Of a DNA stretch of 40,301 nucleotides, positions 24,233-32,913 are shown in pieces. This DNA comes from an uncultured SAR86 cluster bacterium (GTDB taxonomy: Bacteria > Pseudomonadota > Gammaproteobacteria > Magnimaribacterales > D2472). Below the pieces are notes generated by a model. It was not told where the DNA came from and made no database searches. It worked only from the letters and a program-made list of their open reading frames with translations. A program made the translations under genes and the position numbers. The stretch covers positions 1 to 40,301 of the forward strand of contig CACLMT010000003.1 in assembly GCA_902608115.1 (NCBI GenBank), given 5' to 3'. Positions within the stretch are counted from its first letter, which is position 1; the number at the start of each line of letters is the position of its first letter.

Positions 24233-25178
24233 TTTGATCGATTAAGTCATCTTTCATAAAATTAAATTTATTTATATCTGAATATGGCTGATCGGAAAAA
24301 AATACACCCATAAATGATTGAATATATCTTATTAGGTATTTTAATCTATTTCTCCAAGATTCATTTTTAATAATAGTCTTTGAAAAAACATTAATTCCAT
24401 CGCGATAATGCCCGCATTGCATCAAAGCAGTTCCTAGACTATATGTAAACCAAAAAGGAAGTGAAATTTTAGAATCTAATAAATATAACCGATATATTGA
24501 ACTAAGGTTCTTGAGTGTTCTATTAGGGTTGGATGTATTGTCGCCGCCAAGCCAATAAAAACCAAGATTACTATTTAAATAAGAGAAACTATTTGAGACC
24601 TTCGCAACTCTCAACCAACAATCATAATCTTCCCATGTAACTTTTGACTTATCTTCAGATATACCATCAACCTTATCTAGAATTGATTTTCTAACAAGAA
24701 CGCTAGAATTAGGGATGATATTTCCAGATTTTATGAGACTTTCGTATACCGGAGTTTGAAGATAGTTACTGTGAATGGTTTGAGGGAATAATTTTTGTTT
24801 ATGTTTTCTTGCAATTTTTAAATTATGATACACAAGATCAGCATTCTCCTGTAAAGCATGATCAATTGTTGCCTGCAACTTTGATGGGCTCCACCAATCA
24901 TCAGAATCCAGAAATGCTATCCATTGACCTTCTGCAATTTTAATCCCTTTATTTCTAGATAAAGCAATAATCCCATCATTATTAATTTCAATAAATTTAA
25001 TTCTATTATCTTTAAACCTTGAAATAACTTCTTTTGTTTGATCAGTAGAATGATTATCAACAATAATTGCTTCCCAATTTGAATAAGTCTGTGCAAGAAC
25101 TGATTTTATGGCTCTAGCTATAAGATGGCCATGATTATAAGAAGGAATAACAATAGAAATTAAAGGCTTATTAGACAA
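24219..25178 (-). CDS. GT2 family glycosyltransferase
   Basis: The 319-residue protein has a GT-A fold: ISIVIPSYNHGHLIARAIKS (7-26), AIIVDNHSTDQT (38-49), SRNKGIKIAEGQWIAFLDSD (74-93) with the DxD-type DSDD at 91-94, and WEDYDCWLRV (about 180) with the catalytic-base ED. A C-terminal helical tail may touch the membrane. The start is TTG at 25178 (then SNKPLIS); no ATG fits the N-terminal strand. The gene lies 8 bp downstream of the SDR gene and overlaps the polymerase-like gene. The sugar donor is unknown; proximity makes the CDP-deoxyhexose a candidate. Confidence 0.88.
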   Translation of the reverse strand: MSNKPLISIVIPSYNHGHLIARAIKSVLAQTYSNWEAIIVDNHSTDQTKEVISRFKDNRIKFIEINNDGIIALSRNKGIKIAEGQWIAFLDSDDWWSPSKLQATIDHALQENADLVYHNLKIARKHKQKLFPQTIHSNYLQTPVYESLIKSGNIIPNSSVLVRKSILDKVDGISEDKSKVTWEDYDCWLRVAKVSNSFSYLNSNLGFYWLGGDNTSNPNRTLKNLSSIYRLYLLDSKISLPFWFTYSLGTALMQCGHYRDGINVFSKTIIKNESWRNRLKYLIRYIQSFMGVFFSDQPYSDINKFNFMKDDLIDQNDQR

Positions 25179-25186
25179 GGTGTTTC

Positions 25187-26146
25187 TTAAATATAGATAT
25201 GTTGTGATTTGTCCGATTGACAGAAATCTAAAAGTTTAAAAAGTTCTTTTTCAAATGCTTCATTATAAGAAGGCTCAAATAATTTTGAAAACTTTGACTC
25301 TATACAAAATTCTTTAATTAATTTTTTTGAATCGGGCGCTCGAGTAATGATTTCTGGATTTAAATTAAATTTTTCTTTGCAATAAGATTGAATTCTTTGC
25401 GCAACTTCCATAATTGATAGTGTCCTTGATGAACTTATATTAAAAATATTGTCATTTAAGGAGTATGGAAGTCTATCGCTAAGAATTTTTTCCATTGCAA
25501 CACAAAACAAACTTATGGGCATAAAATCCCTGATCTCTGAACCATCACCCATCAAGACCATCTTCTTACTTTTAATAGCTTGAAGACAAAGGTTGTTAAT
25601 AACTAAAGACCAACATGTTGGATTATCAAACGCTGGATAACCAAAATTATTTGATAAACGAACAATCACTCCCTGCATTTTGTCTGTTTGCGCTACATCA
25701 GTTAAAAAATTTTCTCCACCAAGATGGGAGGCTGCGTAAGGATGGGAATTGGAAGGAATAGATTGTTCATTTAATAATCCTTCAAGCGGATTTGCATAAA
25801 CATGAGCAGTTGATAAAAAAATAAATTTCTTTACGCCAGATTTTAAGGCTAATTTTGCAAGTTTCTTGGTTGTAATTGCATTAAACAAATGAGCTTGATC
25901 AGGATCATTTTTGCAATCGTCTGCATTCATGCCAGCAGCATGAATAATAATGTCTTGATTTTGGCTAATTGATTCTAAACTTGATTCACTCTGCCAATCA
26001 ACTTGAATGCTATGAGCCTTTAAAAGGCTTCTATTTAATGACCTCTTAGAGCGAGATGCTAATGTTACTTTGTAGTCTTTCTTGAGAAGATACTCTGCCA
26101 ATCTAGCGCCTAAAAACCCAAAGCCTCCCGTGATTAATATTTTCAT
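25187..26146 (-). CDS. NAD(P)-dependent SDR epimerase/reductase of the CDP-sugar set, YxxxH active site
   Basis: The 319-residue extended SDR has GGFGFLG (7-13), AAGMNADDC (70-78), STAHVYANP (112-120), a GSEIRDFMPI-type motif typical of sugar epimerases and an HxF-less C-terminal substrate domain. The catalytic pair reads PYAASHLGGEN: Tyr137 is present, but the Lys expected four residues later is His141. It directly follows rfbF, rfbG and the cupin gene, so it probably performs the final reduction or epimerisation of the CDP-4-keto-6-deoxyhexose. The exact product is unknown. The start ATG lies 3 bp after the rfbF stop. Confidence 0.85.
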   Translation of the reverse strand: MKILITGGFGFLGARLAEYLLKKDYKVTLASRSKRSLNRSLLKAHSIQVDWQSESSLESISQNQDIIIHAAGMNADDCKNDPDQAHLFNAITTKKLAKLALKSGVKKFIFLSTAHVYANPLEGLLNEQSIPSNSHPYAASHLGGENFLTDVAQTDKMQGVIVRLSNNFGYPAFDNPTCWSLVINNLCLQAIKSKKMVLMGDGSEIRDFMPISLFCVAMEKILSDRLPYSLNDNIFNISSSRTLSIMEVAQRIQSYCKEKFNLNPEIITRAPDSKKLIKEFCIESKFSKLFEPSYNEAFEKELFKLLDFCQSDKSQHIYI

Positions 26147-26149
26147 GAG

Positions 26150-26911
26150 CTATACAGCCCAGGGCGCGCCTTTTTCCCATAAAGATTCTAAAAGCTCATG
26201 ATCTCTTTTTGTATCCATACAATGCCAAAATCCGTCATGACGATAAGCCATTAACTCTCCTGCATTAGTAGCTTGTTCTAATGGTTCCCTTTCAAGCATA
26301 GTGCTATCACCATTTATCAGATCAAAGAATTCAGGGTTGATTACAAAGTAACCTCCATTAATCCATCCCTCATGCAGTTGCGGTTTTTCTTGAAAACTTG
26401 AAACTTTATTTCCGTCAAGATTTAACTCTCCAAAACGGGCTGATGGTCTTACAGCAGAGACGGTAATCATCTTTCCATGATTTTTATGAAATGCTACAAG
26501 CTCTTTTAAATCAATATCTGCAACTCCATCTCCATATGTTAATAAAAATGGTTCATTGCCAATATATGACTGCATTCGTTTGACACGTCCACCTGTCATT
26601 GAATCTTCACCAGTATTAACAAGAGTCACCCTCCAATCTTCACTCTCGACTTGGTGAGAGGTAATATCTCCAGATGATAAGTCAACTGTAAAATCTGCAT
26701 TGAGTGCTCGATAATTTAAAAAATAATCCTTAATTAACTCTGCTTTATATCCAAGGGCTATATAAAAATCTTTATGATTAAAATGAGCATATGTTTTCAT
26801 GATATGCCAAAGCATAGGTTTTCCTCCAATAGTAACCATTGGCTTAGGTATAATGTTCGTATACTCTGACAAACGAGTTCCCAAACCTCCTGCTAAAATA
26901 ATTACTTTCAT
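26150..26911 (-). CDS. rfbF: Glucose-1-phosphate cytidylyltransferase
   Basis: RfbF makes CDP-glucose from CTP and glucose 1-phosphate. The ATG at 26911, overlapping the cupin stop as ATGA, gives 253 residues starting MKVIILAGGLGTRLSEYTNI; an upstream start at 26923 would add four residues. The nucleotidyltransferase signature GGLGTRL, IPKPMVTIGGKPMLWHIMK, YIALGYKAELIKDYFLNY, VNTGEDSMTGGRVKRM, LTYGDGVADIDL and NGGYFVINPEFFDLI is that of RfbF specifically. The C-terminal HDGFWHCMDTKRDHELLESLW is also diagnostic. Length is normal. Confidence 0.97.
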   Translation of the reverse strand: MKVIILAGGLGTRLSEYTNIIPKPMVTIGGKPMLWHIMKTYAHFNHKDFYIALGYKAELIKDYFLNYRALNADFTVDLSSGDITSHQVESEDWRVTLVNTGEDSMTGGRVKRMQSYIGNEPFLLTYGDGVADIDLKELVAFHKNHGKMITVSAVRPSARFGELNLDGNKVSSFQEKPQLHEGWINGGYFVINPEFFDLINGDSTMLEREPLEQATNAGELMAYRHDGFWHCMDTKRDHELLESLWEKGAPWAV

Positions 26912-27333
26912 AATAACTCCCAAGTATATTTAATTTCTGAAGGCAATAATCTTTCTACTTCCTCTGGATCATGTGGAATATTAGAAATATTTGTTACCAA
27001 GCTAGGGTTCGAATCAAGTCCTTGAAAACCAAACCATAAGTATGGAGGAACTGATATTCTCACATAATTTTTCTCTCCAATTTCATGCGTAATAAATTTC
27101 TTACTATTTTCATCAAAAAAGACGAATTTAACCAAGCCAACAGGAACAACTAAATTCATGGTCATTTTAGTATGTCTCTTCCATGCTTTTATTGCATTTT
27201 GTTCAACTAAAGAAAAATACACTTCGCCAAATCCCTGATAATCCAATTCAGTAGATTTTAGTCCATGCAAAACATCTCCACCTTCAGTTTTAATCCTTTT
27301 AAGAGGCATAATACCTATTTTATTTATACTCAT
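26908..27333 (-). CDS. RmlC-like cupin, dTDP/CDP-4-dehydro-6-deoxysugar epimerase family
   Basis: The 141-residue single-domain cupin resembles dTDP-4-dehydrorhamnose 3,5-epimerase relatives: GGDVLHGLKSTELDYQGFGE near the N-terminus, AIKAWKRHTKMTMNLVVPVG (48-67) with the candidate catalytic His55, FVFFDE, and YVRISVPPYLWFGFQGLD (91-108). It is shorter than RmlC (about 180). Flanked with 4-bp overlaps by rfbG and rfbF, it probably epimerises C3 and/or C5 of CDP-4-keto-6-deoxyglucose, pointing to an L-configured or altro/gulo-type 6-deoxyhexose rather than a 3,6-dideoxy sugar (inference). No ddhC/ddhD-type C3-deoxygenase is present nearby. Confidence 0.8.
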   Translation of the reverse strand: MSINKIGIMPLKRIKTEGGDVLHGLKSTELDYQGFGEVYFSLVEQNAIKAWKRHTKMTMNLVVPVGLVKFVFFDENSKKFITHEIGEKNYVRISVPPYLWFGFQGLDSNPSLVTNISNIPHDPEEVERLLPSEIKYTWELL

Positions 27334-28424
27334 AATGCCCAGTCTAGACCTTTTTCTTTAGCTGATTTCATATACTCATTAATTTGTACATTAGTTGTTT
27401 GGCTAATATTTGTCGGATTTTTATAAAATTCACTGTACCAGTTTGCAGTCATACGAACTGTATCTTCAAACCCCATCACTGCATTCCAATTTAATAAAGC
27501 CAGTGCCTTATCACAATTTAACTTTAATAATCCCGATTCATATGGACCAGAATCAGAACCAGAAATATCTTCCCATTTTACCTGCTCCCAATGAAGCGAC
27601 ATTTGTTCTACTAACTCCAAAACACTATGATTTTGATGCGCCGGAGGACCAAAATTAAAAGATTCACCATGCAATAATTCATTTTGAGTAAGTCCTATGC
27701 CCAATCTGAGATATCCACTGAGTGGCTCTAAAACATGTTGCCATGGTCTTGTTGCATTGGGATTTCGTAACTTTACCGTTTTATTTTTAGACCACGCCTT
27801 TACACAGTCAGGAATAATCCGATCTGTCGACCAATCTCCTCCACCAATTACATTCCCTGCCCTGGCAGAAGCAATTCTCACTTTACTGCCTTTTGAAAAA
27901 AAGGATTTAATATGCGAACGAATTGCGAACTCAGCAGCACCCTTAGAGGCGCTATATGGATCGGATCCACCAAGCGCATCTGTTTCTTTATAACCCCAAA
28001 CCCATTCAACATTGTCATAACATTTATCACTTGTGATAATGACAGCATTACAAACCTTATCTAATAATCTTAAGGATTCTAATACATTTAATGTCCCCAT
28101 TACATTAGTACTCCAGGTGTCTACAGGATTATCATAAGATTGTCTTACTAATGCTTGGGCTGCTAAATGAAAAACAAAATCTGGTTTTTCATTTTTGAAA
28201 ACTTCATTCAAAGCTTTTTGATCTCTGACATCCAAACGCAAATCTTTCATGCCTTTTTGTATGCTTGCTACATCAAAATGAGATGGTTCATCTAACTTAT
28301 CTAAAGAAATACCAACTAACTCTGCCCCCAATATTTTTAACCATGCTGAAAGCCAAGCACCTTTAAAGCCCGTATGACCTGTAACTAAAACTTTTGCTCC
28401 ATTAAACTGATTTAAAATACTCAT
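27330..28424 (-). CDS. rfbG: CDP-glucose 4,6-dehydratase
   Basis: RfbG converts CDP-glucose to CDP-4-keto-6-deoxyglucose. The 364-residue SDR has VTGHTGFKGAWLSAWL (14-29), LDVRDQ, FHLAAQALVRQSYDNP (85-100), ITSDKCYDN (130-138), YSASK with Tyr157 and Lys161, RAGNVIGGGDWSTDRIIPD and RPWQHVLEPLSGYL. The GFKG variant of the glycine motif and the DKCYDN stretch mark RfbG rather than RmlB. Length is normal. It overlaps both neighbours by 4 bp. Confidence 0.97.
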   Translation of the reverse strand: MSILNQFNGAKVLVTGHTGFKGAWLSAWLKILGAELVGISLDKLDEPSHFDVASIQKGMKDLRLDVRDQKALNEVFKNEKPDFVFHLAAQALVRQSYDNPVDTWSTNVMGTLNVLESLRLLDKVCNAVIITSDKCYDNVEWVWGYKETDALGGSDPYSASKGAAEFAIRSHIKSFFSKGSKVRIASARAGNVIGGGDWSTDRIIPDCVKAWSKNKTVKLRNPNATRPWQHVLEPLSGYLRLGIGLTQNELLHGESFNFGPPAHQNHSVLELVEQMSLHWEQVKWEDISGSDSGPYESGLLKLNCDKALALLNWNAVMGFEDTVRMTANWYSEFYKNPTNISQTTNVQINEYMKSAKEKGLDWAL

Positions 28425-30283
28425 AACTTATCCTCATATGGCCGCTTTGAATTCAATCCTTTTTTTATCAAATTTAACCACCTTGGTAATGAGCTATCAA
28501 GCTCAAAGAAGCTTCTTACATCTATATTTTTTATTTCACTTTCTTGAAAAGACTCCAATATTTTTGCGGCCAACTCGTGTGGAGTTTTAACAAAAACATT
28601 TGCATCTATTTCAAGCATAGGGCTTAAATTTAATTTACTAGAATCAATCATACATGCTACTGGGACTCCTTTAAAATAAGCATCTAATGCAGCAGTTGTA
28701 ACGTTACTGGAAATAGCAATACTACAATCTTGTAAAAGATCCTCCAATGGCTCATCTAAAATTCTAATATTTAATCCTTTAAATTCTTTTAGTGAAATTG
28801 TGCAAGCTGGATGCGGTTTAAAAATAAATCTGACCGTTTTAGGTAAAGAAAATGCTGAACGAATAATCATATTAATTAATTTATGATTATTTTCTAAAAG
28901 ATAATCGCCTAAAATTAAAACTAAATCTTTCTTCTCAGAAATAGAGGATTTTTTAATCATCCCAGTATGGGGTTCTAGATGAAAATATCGAAGGGCTTCA
29001 ACTAATTCTAGCTCTGATTCCGGATATGAAATATCTTTAAAATAATTTCTTTGAGACATCCCATTTATAGCAACTAAACTTGGCTTTGGATAATTGTTCG
29101 TATTTTTGGTGCTATGAACCCTAGGGTCATGAGCATATCTTAAATCCCAAAAACGAGTAGTTGAATGAGGAACTCCTACAATATTTCTATGCTTATATTC
29201 TTTCCACAGATAATTTAATGCCACCTCCCAGCTCTGATTTTCTTGAAGATATAATCCCAAGCTTTGATTTGGAAGTGACTTAATGGCGGCTAAAAAAAGA
29301 TTTAAATTTAAACAATTGTTTATTGCACAAATTCCATAAAAAGATTTTTTCCAATCATCAAATAAAATCTGAAAAATATCATCTTCTTTATTAAGAGAGC
29401 CCTTTAACTTAAAGCTTAATCTAATAATGGTTATCCAATCATATATAGATTTAGCAATAACCTTAAAATTTAAAAATGATTCTAAGAATACGTGAACCTG
29501 ATCAGGGTTTTTCTCATTAAAATTCTTTACTATATTTGCTGCAACTTTTGTATTAGGAATTTGCTTGCTAGGACTATATATATGGAGCCAATTAAGCCCA
29601 TAACCTTGATCTATTATCCTATCAGGCAGATTATCCCAAAAATTAGATTTGTGATTATTTAATTTTAACTGATCATTATCTAAATTAAATAAATAAGAAA
29701 AAAACGTTAATGAAGATTTAGTTTTTTGCCAACTCTCCAAACCAATTCCTTTTAGGGGTCTACTTTTAAATAAGTAAAGACAAAGCCAAATTATTCCCTT
29801 AATAAAATGAAGAGTCGAGTAATTATCTAAACTAGAAAAACTATAATTAGAAGAAAAATTTAAATTATTTTTTTTGGCTATTAAATTAAATGCATTTTTT
29901 AATTGTTTATTGTTAGATTTTATTTCAATAGATTTAAGAGGATTTGACAACATCCACCTTTTAAAAGCAATTAACTTTACAGCGTTATCTATTTCAGGAG
30001 ATTTACTAAAATTACATTTTTCAGCAAATAGAGTCATCCACCAATAGCTAAAATTAGGTTGAATCTCCAAGTGATCTTTAATAGAAATATTATCAACCTT
30101 CTTTTCGCCCAACTCATAAGACCAAGAAACAAACTCATCCCTAATAAAAGATTTATCTTTTTCTACTATATCTAAAATAGAGAAAATATCTTTTCTAGAT
30201 TCTGCATTAAATCCTTGCCAAAGAAGAACTCTCCGATTTTCTGGTGCAGGACTATTAGAATCCCAAATCAACAAATCAAACAT
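28421..30283 (-). CDS. Large putative surface-carbohydrate transferase (resembles the TIGR04326 family)
   Basis: The 620-residue protein looks cytoplasmic, with one membrane-seeking helix (LHFIKGIIWLCLYLFK, near residue 160). The N-terminal part has the pattern VLLWQGF, then YWWMTLFAEKCN. The C-terminal third resembles a GT-B/KpsC-type nucleotide-sugar fold: VGVPHSTTRFWDLRYAHDP (about 372-390), RFIFKPHPACTISLKEF (about 492-508), DLLQDCSIAISSNVTTAALD (about 523-542), FKGVPVACMID. I place it with TIGR04326, annotated only as surface carbohydrate biosynthesis, from memory of the pattern. It overlaps rfbG by 4 bp. The donor and acceptor are unknown. Confidence 0.65.
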   Translation of the reverse strand: MFDLLIWDSNSPAPENRRVLLWQGFNAESRKDIFSILDIVEKDKSFIRDEFVSWSYELGEKKVDNISIKDHLEIQPNFSYWWMTLFAEKCNFSKSPEIDNAVKLIAFKRWMLSNPLKSIEIKSNNKQLKNAFNLIAKKNNLNFSSNYSFSSLDNYSTLHFIKGIIWLCLYLFKSRPLKGIGLESWQKTKSSLTFFSYLFNLDNDQLKLNNHKSNFWDNLPDRIIDQGYGLNWLHIYSPSKQIPNTKVAANIVKNFNEKNPDQVHVFLESFLNFKVIAKSIYDWITIIRLSFKLKGSLNKEDDIFQILFDDWKKSFYGICAINNCLNLNLFLAAIKSLPNQSLGLYLQENQSWEVALNYLWKEYKHRNIVGVPHSTTRFWDLRYAHDPRVHSTKNTNNYPKPSLVAINGMSQRNYFKDISYPESELELVEALRYFHLEPHTGMIKKSSISEKKDLVLILGDYLLENNHKLINMIIRSAFSLPKTVRFIFKPHPACTISLKEFKGLNIRILDEPLEDLLQDCSIAISSNVTTAALDAYFKGVPVACMIDSSKLNLSPMLEIDANVFVKTPHELAAKILESFQESEIKNIDVRSFFELDSSLPRWLNLIKKGLNSKRPYEDKL

Positions 30284-30302
30284 TTATAGTTGTAGTAGTA
30301 AG

Positions 30303-31178
30303 CTAAGTTCTTTTCCAGATCTGATTAAATGCTGCTTGTGCTTGAATAATTCCATATTGTGAATATTCTTCTAACGAAAGTTTTTTATCTACAAGTTTTA
30401 AACCTGCATTGGTTAAGATTTTGTCAACGCCATCCGCCTGTTCAATAAAATTATCATTTACCTCGATTAAAACACTCTCAACCTGGCTCAATACTTTCTC
30501 TCCCCCTAAAAGGATTAAGTGCTCCAAACCATCAACATCCATTTTTATAAAATTAGGTAATGGAAGATTCAAGTGAGCAACCGCATCATCCATGGTGATC
30601 CCGATCGTGTTGAATCTAAAGTTGTCATTGATCTTCTTTCCATCCCATCCAAATTTTTCACCAAAAGTAGATAAAGCGGCACCCCAATCAGTAGTTGTAA
30701 TATGCATAGAACTAAAATTAGTCTTATCACTGAGTGCTATTGGAACAATACATATTTTGTCTTGTAATTTATTTTCATATGCATTTCGAGCCAATAACTC
30801 TAAATTAAACACAGAAGGTTCAAAAGCAAAAACTTTTGCCCCTTGTGACTTGGCAGCATACAGGGAATAAATCCCAACATTGGCTCCAACATCCCATAAA
30901 ACACTCTCTTCCAGCATGGAATCAATCCATTCTAAAGTCTCTGGTTCTTTTGTAGCAAATGTTTGCGCTCTCCAATCAGATAAGTGATTGGGAACAACAA
31001 ACTTCAAGGTGTGCCCTTTATAAGCCACCATTCGAACTCTTCGCATTATCATTCTATGGAATTCTCCAAGTACATACAGCCTAATTCTGTAAAGATGGCT
31101 AGACATATTTTGTTTAGGAGTAACATATGTAATTACCTTCAAAAAAACTTGAATAATTTTTTTTATAATTGTTCTCAT
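30303..31178 (-). CDS. FkbM-family methyltransferase (first copy)
   Basis: This 291-residue class I SAM methyltransferase has motif I VLWDVGANVGIYSL (93-106), VFAFEPSVFNLELLARNA (about 115-132), and FIKMDVDGLEHLILLGGEKV, the FkbM DxDGxE block. FkbM proteins O-methylate sugars or polyketides. A basic hydrophobic N-terminus (1-22) may associate with membrane. It lies 20 bp upstream of the TIGR04326-like gene. It is unlike the second FkbM gene at 34776 outside the shared motifs, so the two probably methylate different positions. Confidence 0.85.
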   Translation of the reverse strand: MRTIIKKIIQVFLKVITYVTPKQNMSSHLYRIRLYVLGEFHRMIMRRVRMVAYKGHTLKFVVPNHLSDWRAQTFATKEPETLEWIDSMLEESVLWDVGANVGIYSLYAAKSQGAKVFAFEPSVFNLELLARNAYENKLQDKICIVPIALSDKTNFSSMHITTTDWGAALSTFGEKFGWDGKKINDNFRFNTIGITMDDAVAHLNLPLPNFIKMDVDGLEHLILLGGEKVLSQVESVLIEVNDNFIEQADGVDKILTNAGLKLVDKKLSLEEYSQYGIIQAQAAFNQIWKRT

Positions 31179-31241
31179 AATTACTTTATAAGGTGACTCT
31201 AACTTGTAATCGTCAAGATTAAGATCTAAAAGAAAGGTTAA

Positions 31242-31799
31242 TCAGGAAACTTCATATACAGCTTTTCCAATAAGGGCATCTATAACAGTAGTAACCCATA
31301 TCATATGGATACACTCAACAATATTGTATGCATGAGAATCAACCCAAAAATTAAGATCTCCAAGACTTTTGAGTGAATTATTGGAATCTCTTCCTGAAAA
31401 AGTAATAACTGGGATTTCCAGTTCTTTAGCTACTTTAGCCGCATTAATAACACTGGGAGATTCACCGCTAACACTAATAAGAACAAGAGCATCATCTTTT
31501 TTGCCATAAAATTTAACTGCTTCGCTCACCCAATGGTCATAACCAAAATCATTTGAAAAACAAGTAATAAGATTTGCCTCATTAAAAGTAACCGCTCGTA
31601 CGCCACCTTGTTTGGTGAAATCTACGGCACCATGCTCTGATATGGAAGCACTCGCACCATTGCCTGCAAACATTAATTTTCCATCATTATTTTTAATATC
31701 CAGGGCAATATTTTTAAACTTTTCAAATCGAGATTCAATATTCTCTGGGAAAATTAATCTAAAGTATTCGTCATAATATGGTTTGTAAAAATTTTTCAT
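31242..31799 (-). CDS. SIS-domain sugar-phosphate isomerase, GmhA-like
   Basis: The 185-residue single SIS domain shows KLMFAGNGASASISEHGAVD (41-60), FSNDFGYDHWVSEAVKFYG, ALVLISVSGESPSVINAAK and the C-terminal VECIHMIWVTTVIDALIG helix. GmhA, which makes heptose 7-phosphate from sedoheptulose 7-phosphate, is the nearest named relative. No heptose kinase or nucleotidyltransferase (HddA/HddC/HldE) is in the window, so the sugar may be another ketose phosphate, or the partners may be elsewhere. Spacers of about 60-70 bp on both sides suggest weaker coupling than elsewhere in the cluster. Confidence 0.82.
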   Translation of the reverse strand: MKNFYKPYYDEYFRLIFPENIESRFEKFKNIALDIKNNDGKLMFAGNGASASISEHGAVDFTKQGGVRAVTFNEANLITCFSNDFGYDHWVSEAVKFYGKKDDALVLISVSGESPSVINAAKVAKELEIPVITFSGRDSNNSLKSLGDLNFWVDSHAYNIVECIHMIWVTTVIDALIGKAVYEVS

Positions 31800-31869
31800 G
31801 TTTAAAGTCTTAAGAATAATTGTATAGTTTTTTGATCTGCAGTGTTACAAATTGTTAGCAAGTTAGAAA

Positions 31870-32913
31870 TTAATAATCTTCTGGATTAGATATTCCGTAC
31901 TGATCTCTCCACTCTGAGTCTGCACAATAAATTTTATACACTAATTTCATGGTCTCTAATGCATCTTTAGATGTCCCATTCTGAGGAGCCCTGTCATATA
32001 TGATGGATTCAAAAAAACATTTAATCTCTTCATCCCATGAGGGATCATTAGTATATCTAGTATGGTGCTCTTCAGGATCGCCACCATCATGGTCCGGATT
32101 AGCCATAGCAATAGTAAGAGTTTCTGCTCCATAACTTTTGGTACCTGATAATATGCCACCCAAAATAATACTGCCTTTTTCAAGATTAATATCTAAATTA
32201 AAGCGATGACGCCATTGAGTAGCAGAGGAATGCAACATGCCAACTATGCCGTCATTTGTTTTCATGAGACAGTACGCATTATCCTCAACATCATACCCCC
32301 AGTGGCGATTTGAAATAAAGCTATGTACATCAGTGAAATCCCCAGCAAATAACCTCATCAAATCAACCATATGAATCCCTTGATCTAACAAGACTCCTCC
32401 ACCTGCAATTGATCGTTTTGTCCTCCAATCAGGCTGATCAAAGGTAATTAATTGGGATTTTCCATACACTCCTCGCATGTTGATGATCTTCCCAAGCTCT
32501 TCTGAACGAATTAGTCTTAATGCCTCTTGTACAGAATCATGATACCTATGATTAAAACCATACATCAGTTTAAGAGAAGGATTATCTCTTTCAACCTTAA
32601 TAACTGAAGTTATATCTTCAACCGTTCTTCCTGGTGGCTTTTCACAAAATGTATGTAGGCCCTTATTTAACCCAGCTATTGTAACTTCTGCAGCAATTTG
32701 ATTTGGCATGCAAACCAACAAGACATCTAAATCTTCCTGAATTAAATCCGAGTAAGTAGTAAAAAACTTCAGCCCTTCATCTGTTATTCCAGAAGACTCA
32801 AATGTTCTATCACAGACAGCAATCACATCAGCATATTTGCTTCTATCTATACAATCTTTCCTTCGTTTTCCGACAATGCCGTATCCTGCTATTCCAACCT
32901 TTAATTTAGTCAT
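31870..32913 (-). CDS. Gfo/Idh/MocA-family NAD(P)-dependent oxidoreductase
   Basis: The 347-residue protein has the Rossmann motif GIAGYGIVGKRR (7-18), CMPNQIAAEVTIAGLNKGLH (68-87), CEKPPGRTVED (90-100) with the EKP motif, YGFNHRYHDSVQEALRLI and GGGVLLDQGIHMVDLMRLF with the Asp-xxx-His pair of the active site. Such enzymes reduce keto groups or oxidise hydroxyls on sugars, often nucleotide sugars. It overlaps the LIC12162-type gene start region by 4 bp and so is co-translated with it. The substrate is unknown. Confidence 0.88.
   Translation of the reverse strand: MTKLKVGIAGYGIVGKRRKDCIDRSKYADVIAVCDRTFESSGITDEGLKFFTTYSDLIQEDLDVLLVCMPNQIAAEVTIAGLNKGLHTFCEKPPGRTVEDITSVIKVERDNPSLKLMYGFNHRYHDSVQEALRLIRSEELGKIINMRGVYGKSQLITFDQPDWRTKRSIAGGGVLLDQGIHMVDLMRLFAGDFTDVHSFISNRHWGYDVEDNAYCLMKTNDGIVGMLHSSATQWRHRFNLDINLEKGSIILGGILSGTKSYGAETLTIAMANPDHDGGDPEEHHTRYTNDPSWDEEIKCFFESIIYDRAPQNGTSKDALETMKLVYKIYCADSEWRDQYGISNPEDY

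Noticed and set aside
27410-27993. Two plus-strand ORFs of 82 and 98 residues
   Set aside because: Both are antisense to rfbG, whose motifs cover this stretch; no similarity or ribosome binding site supports them.
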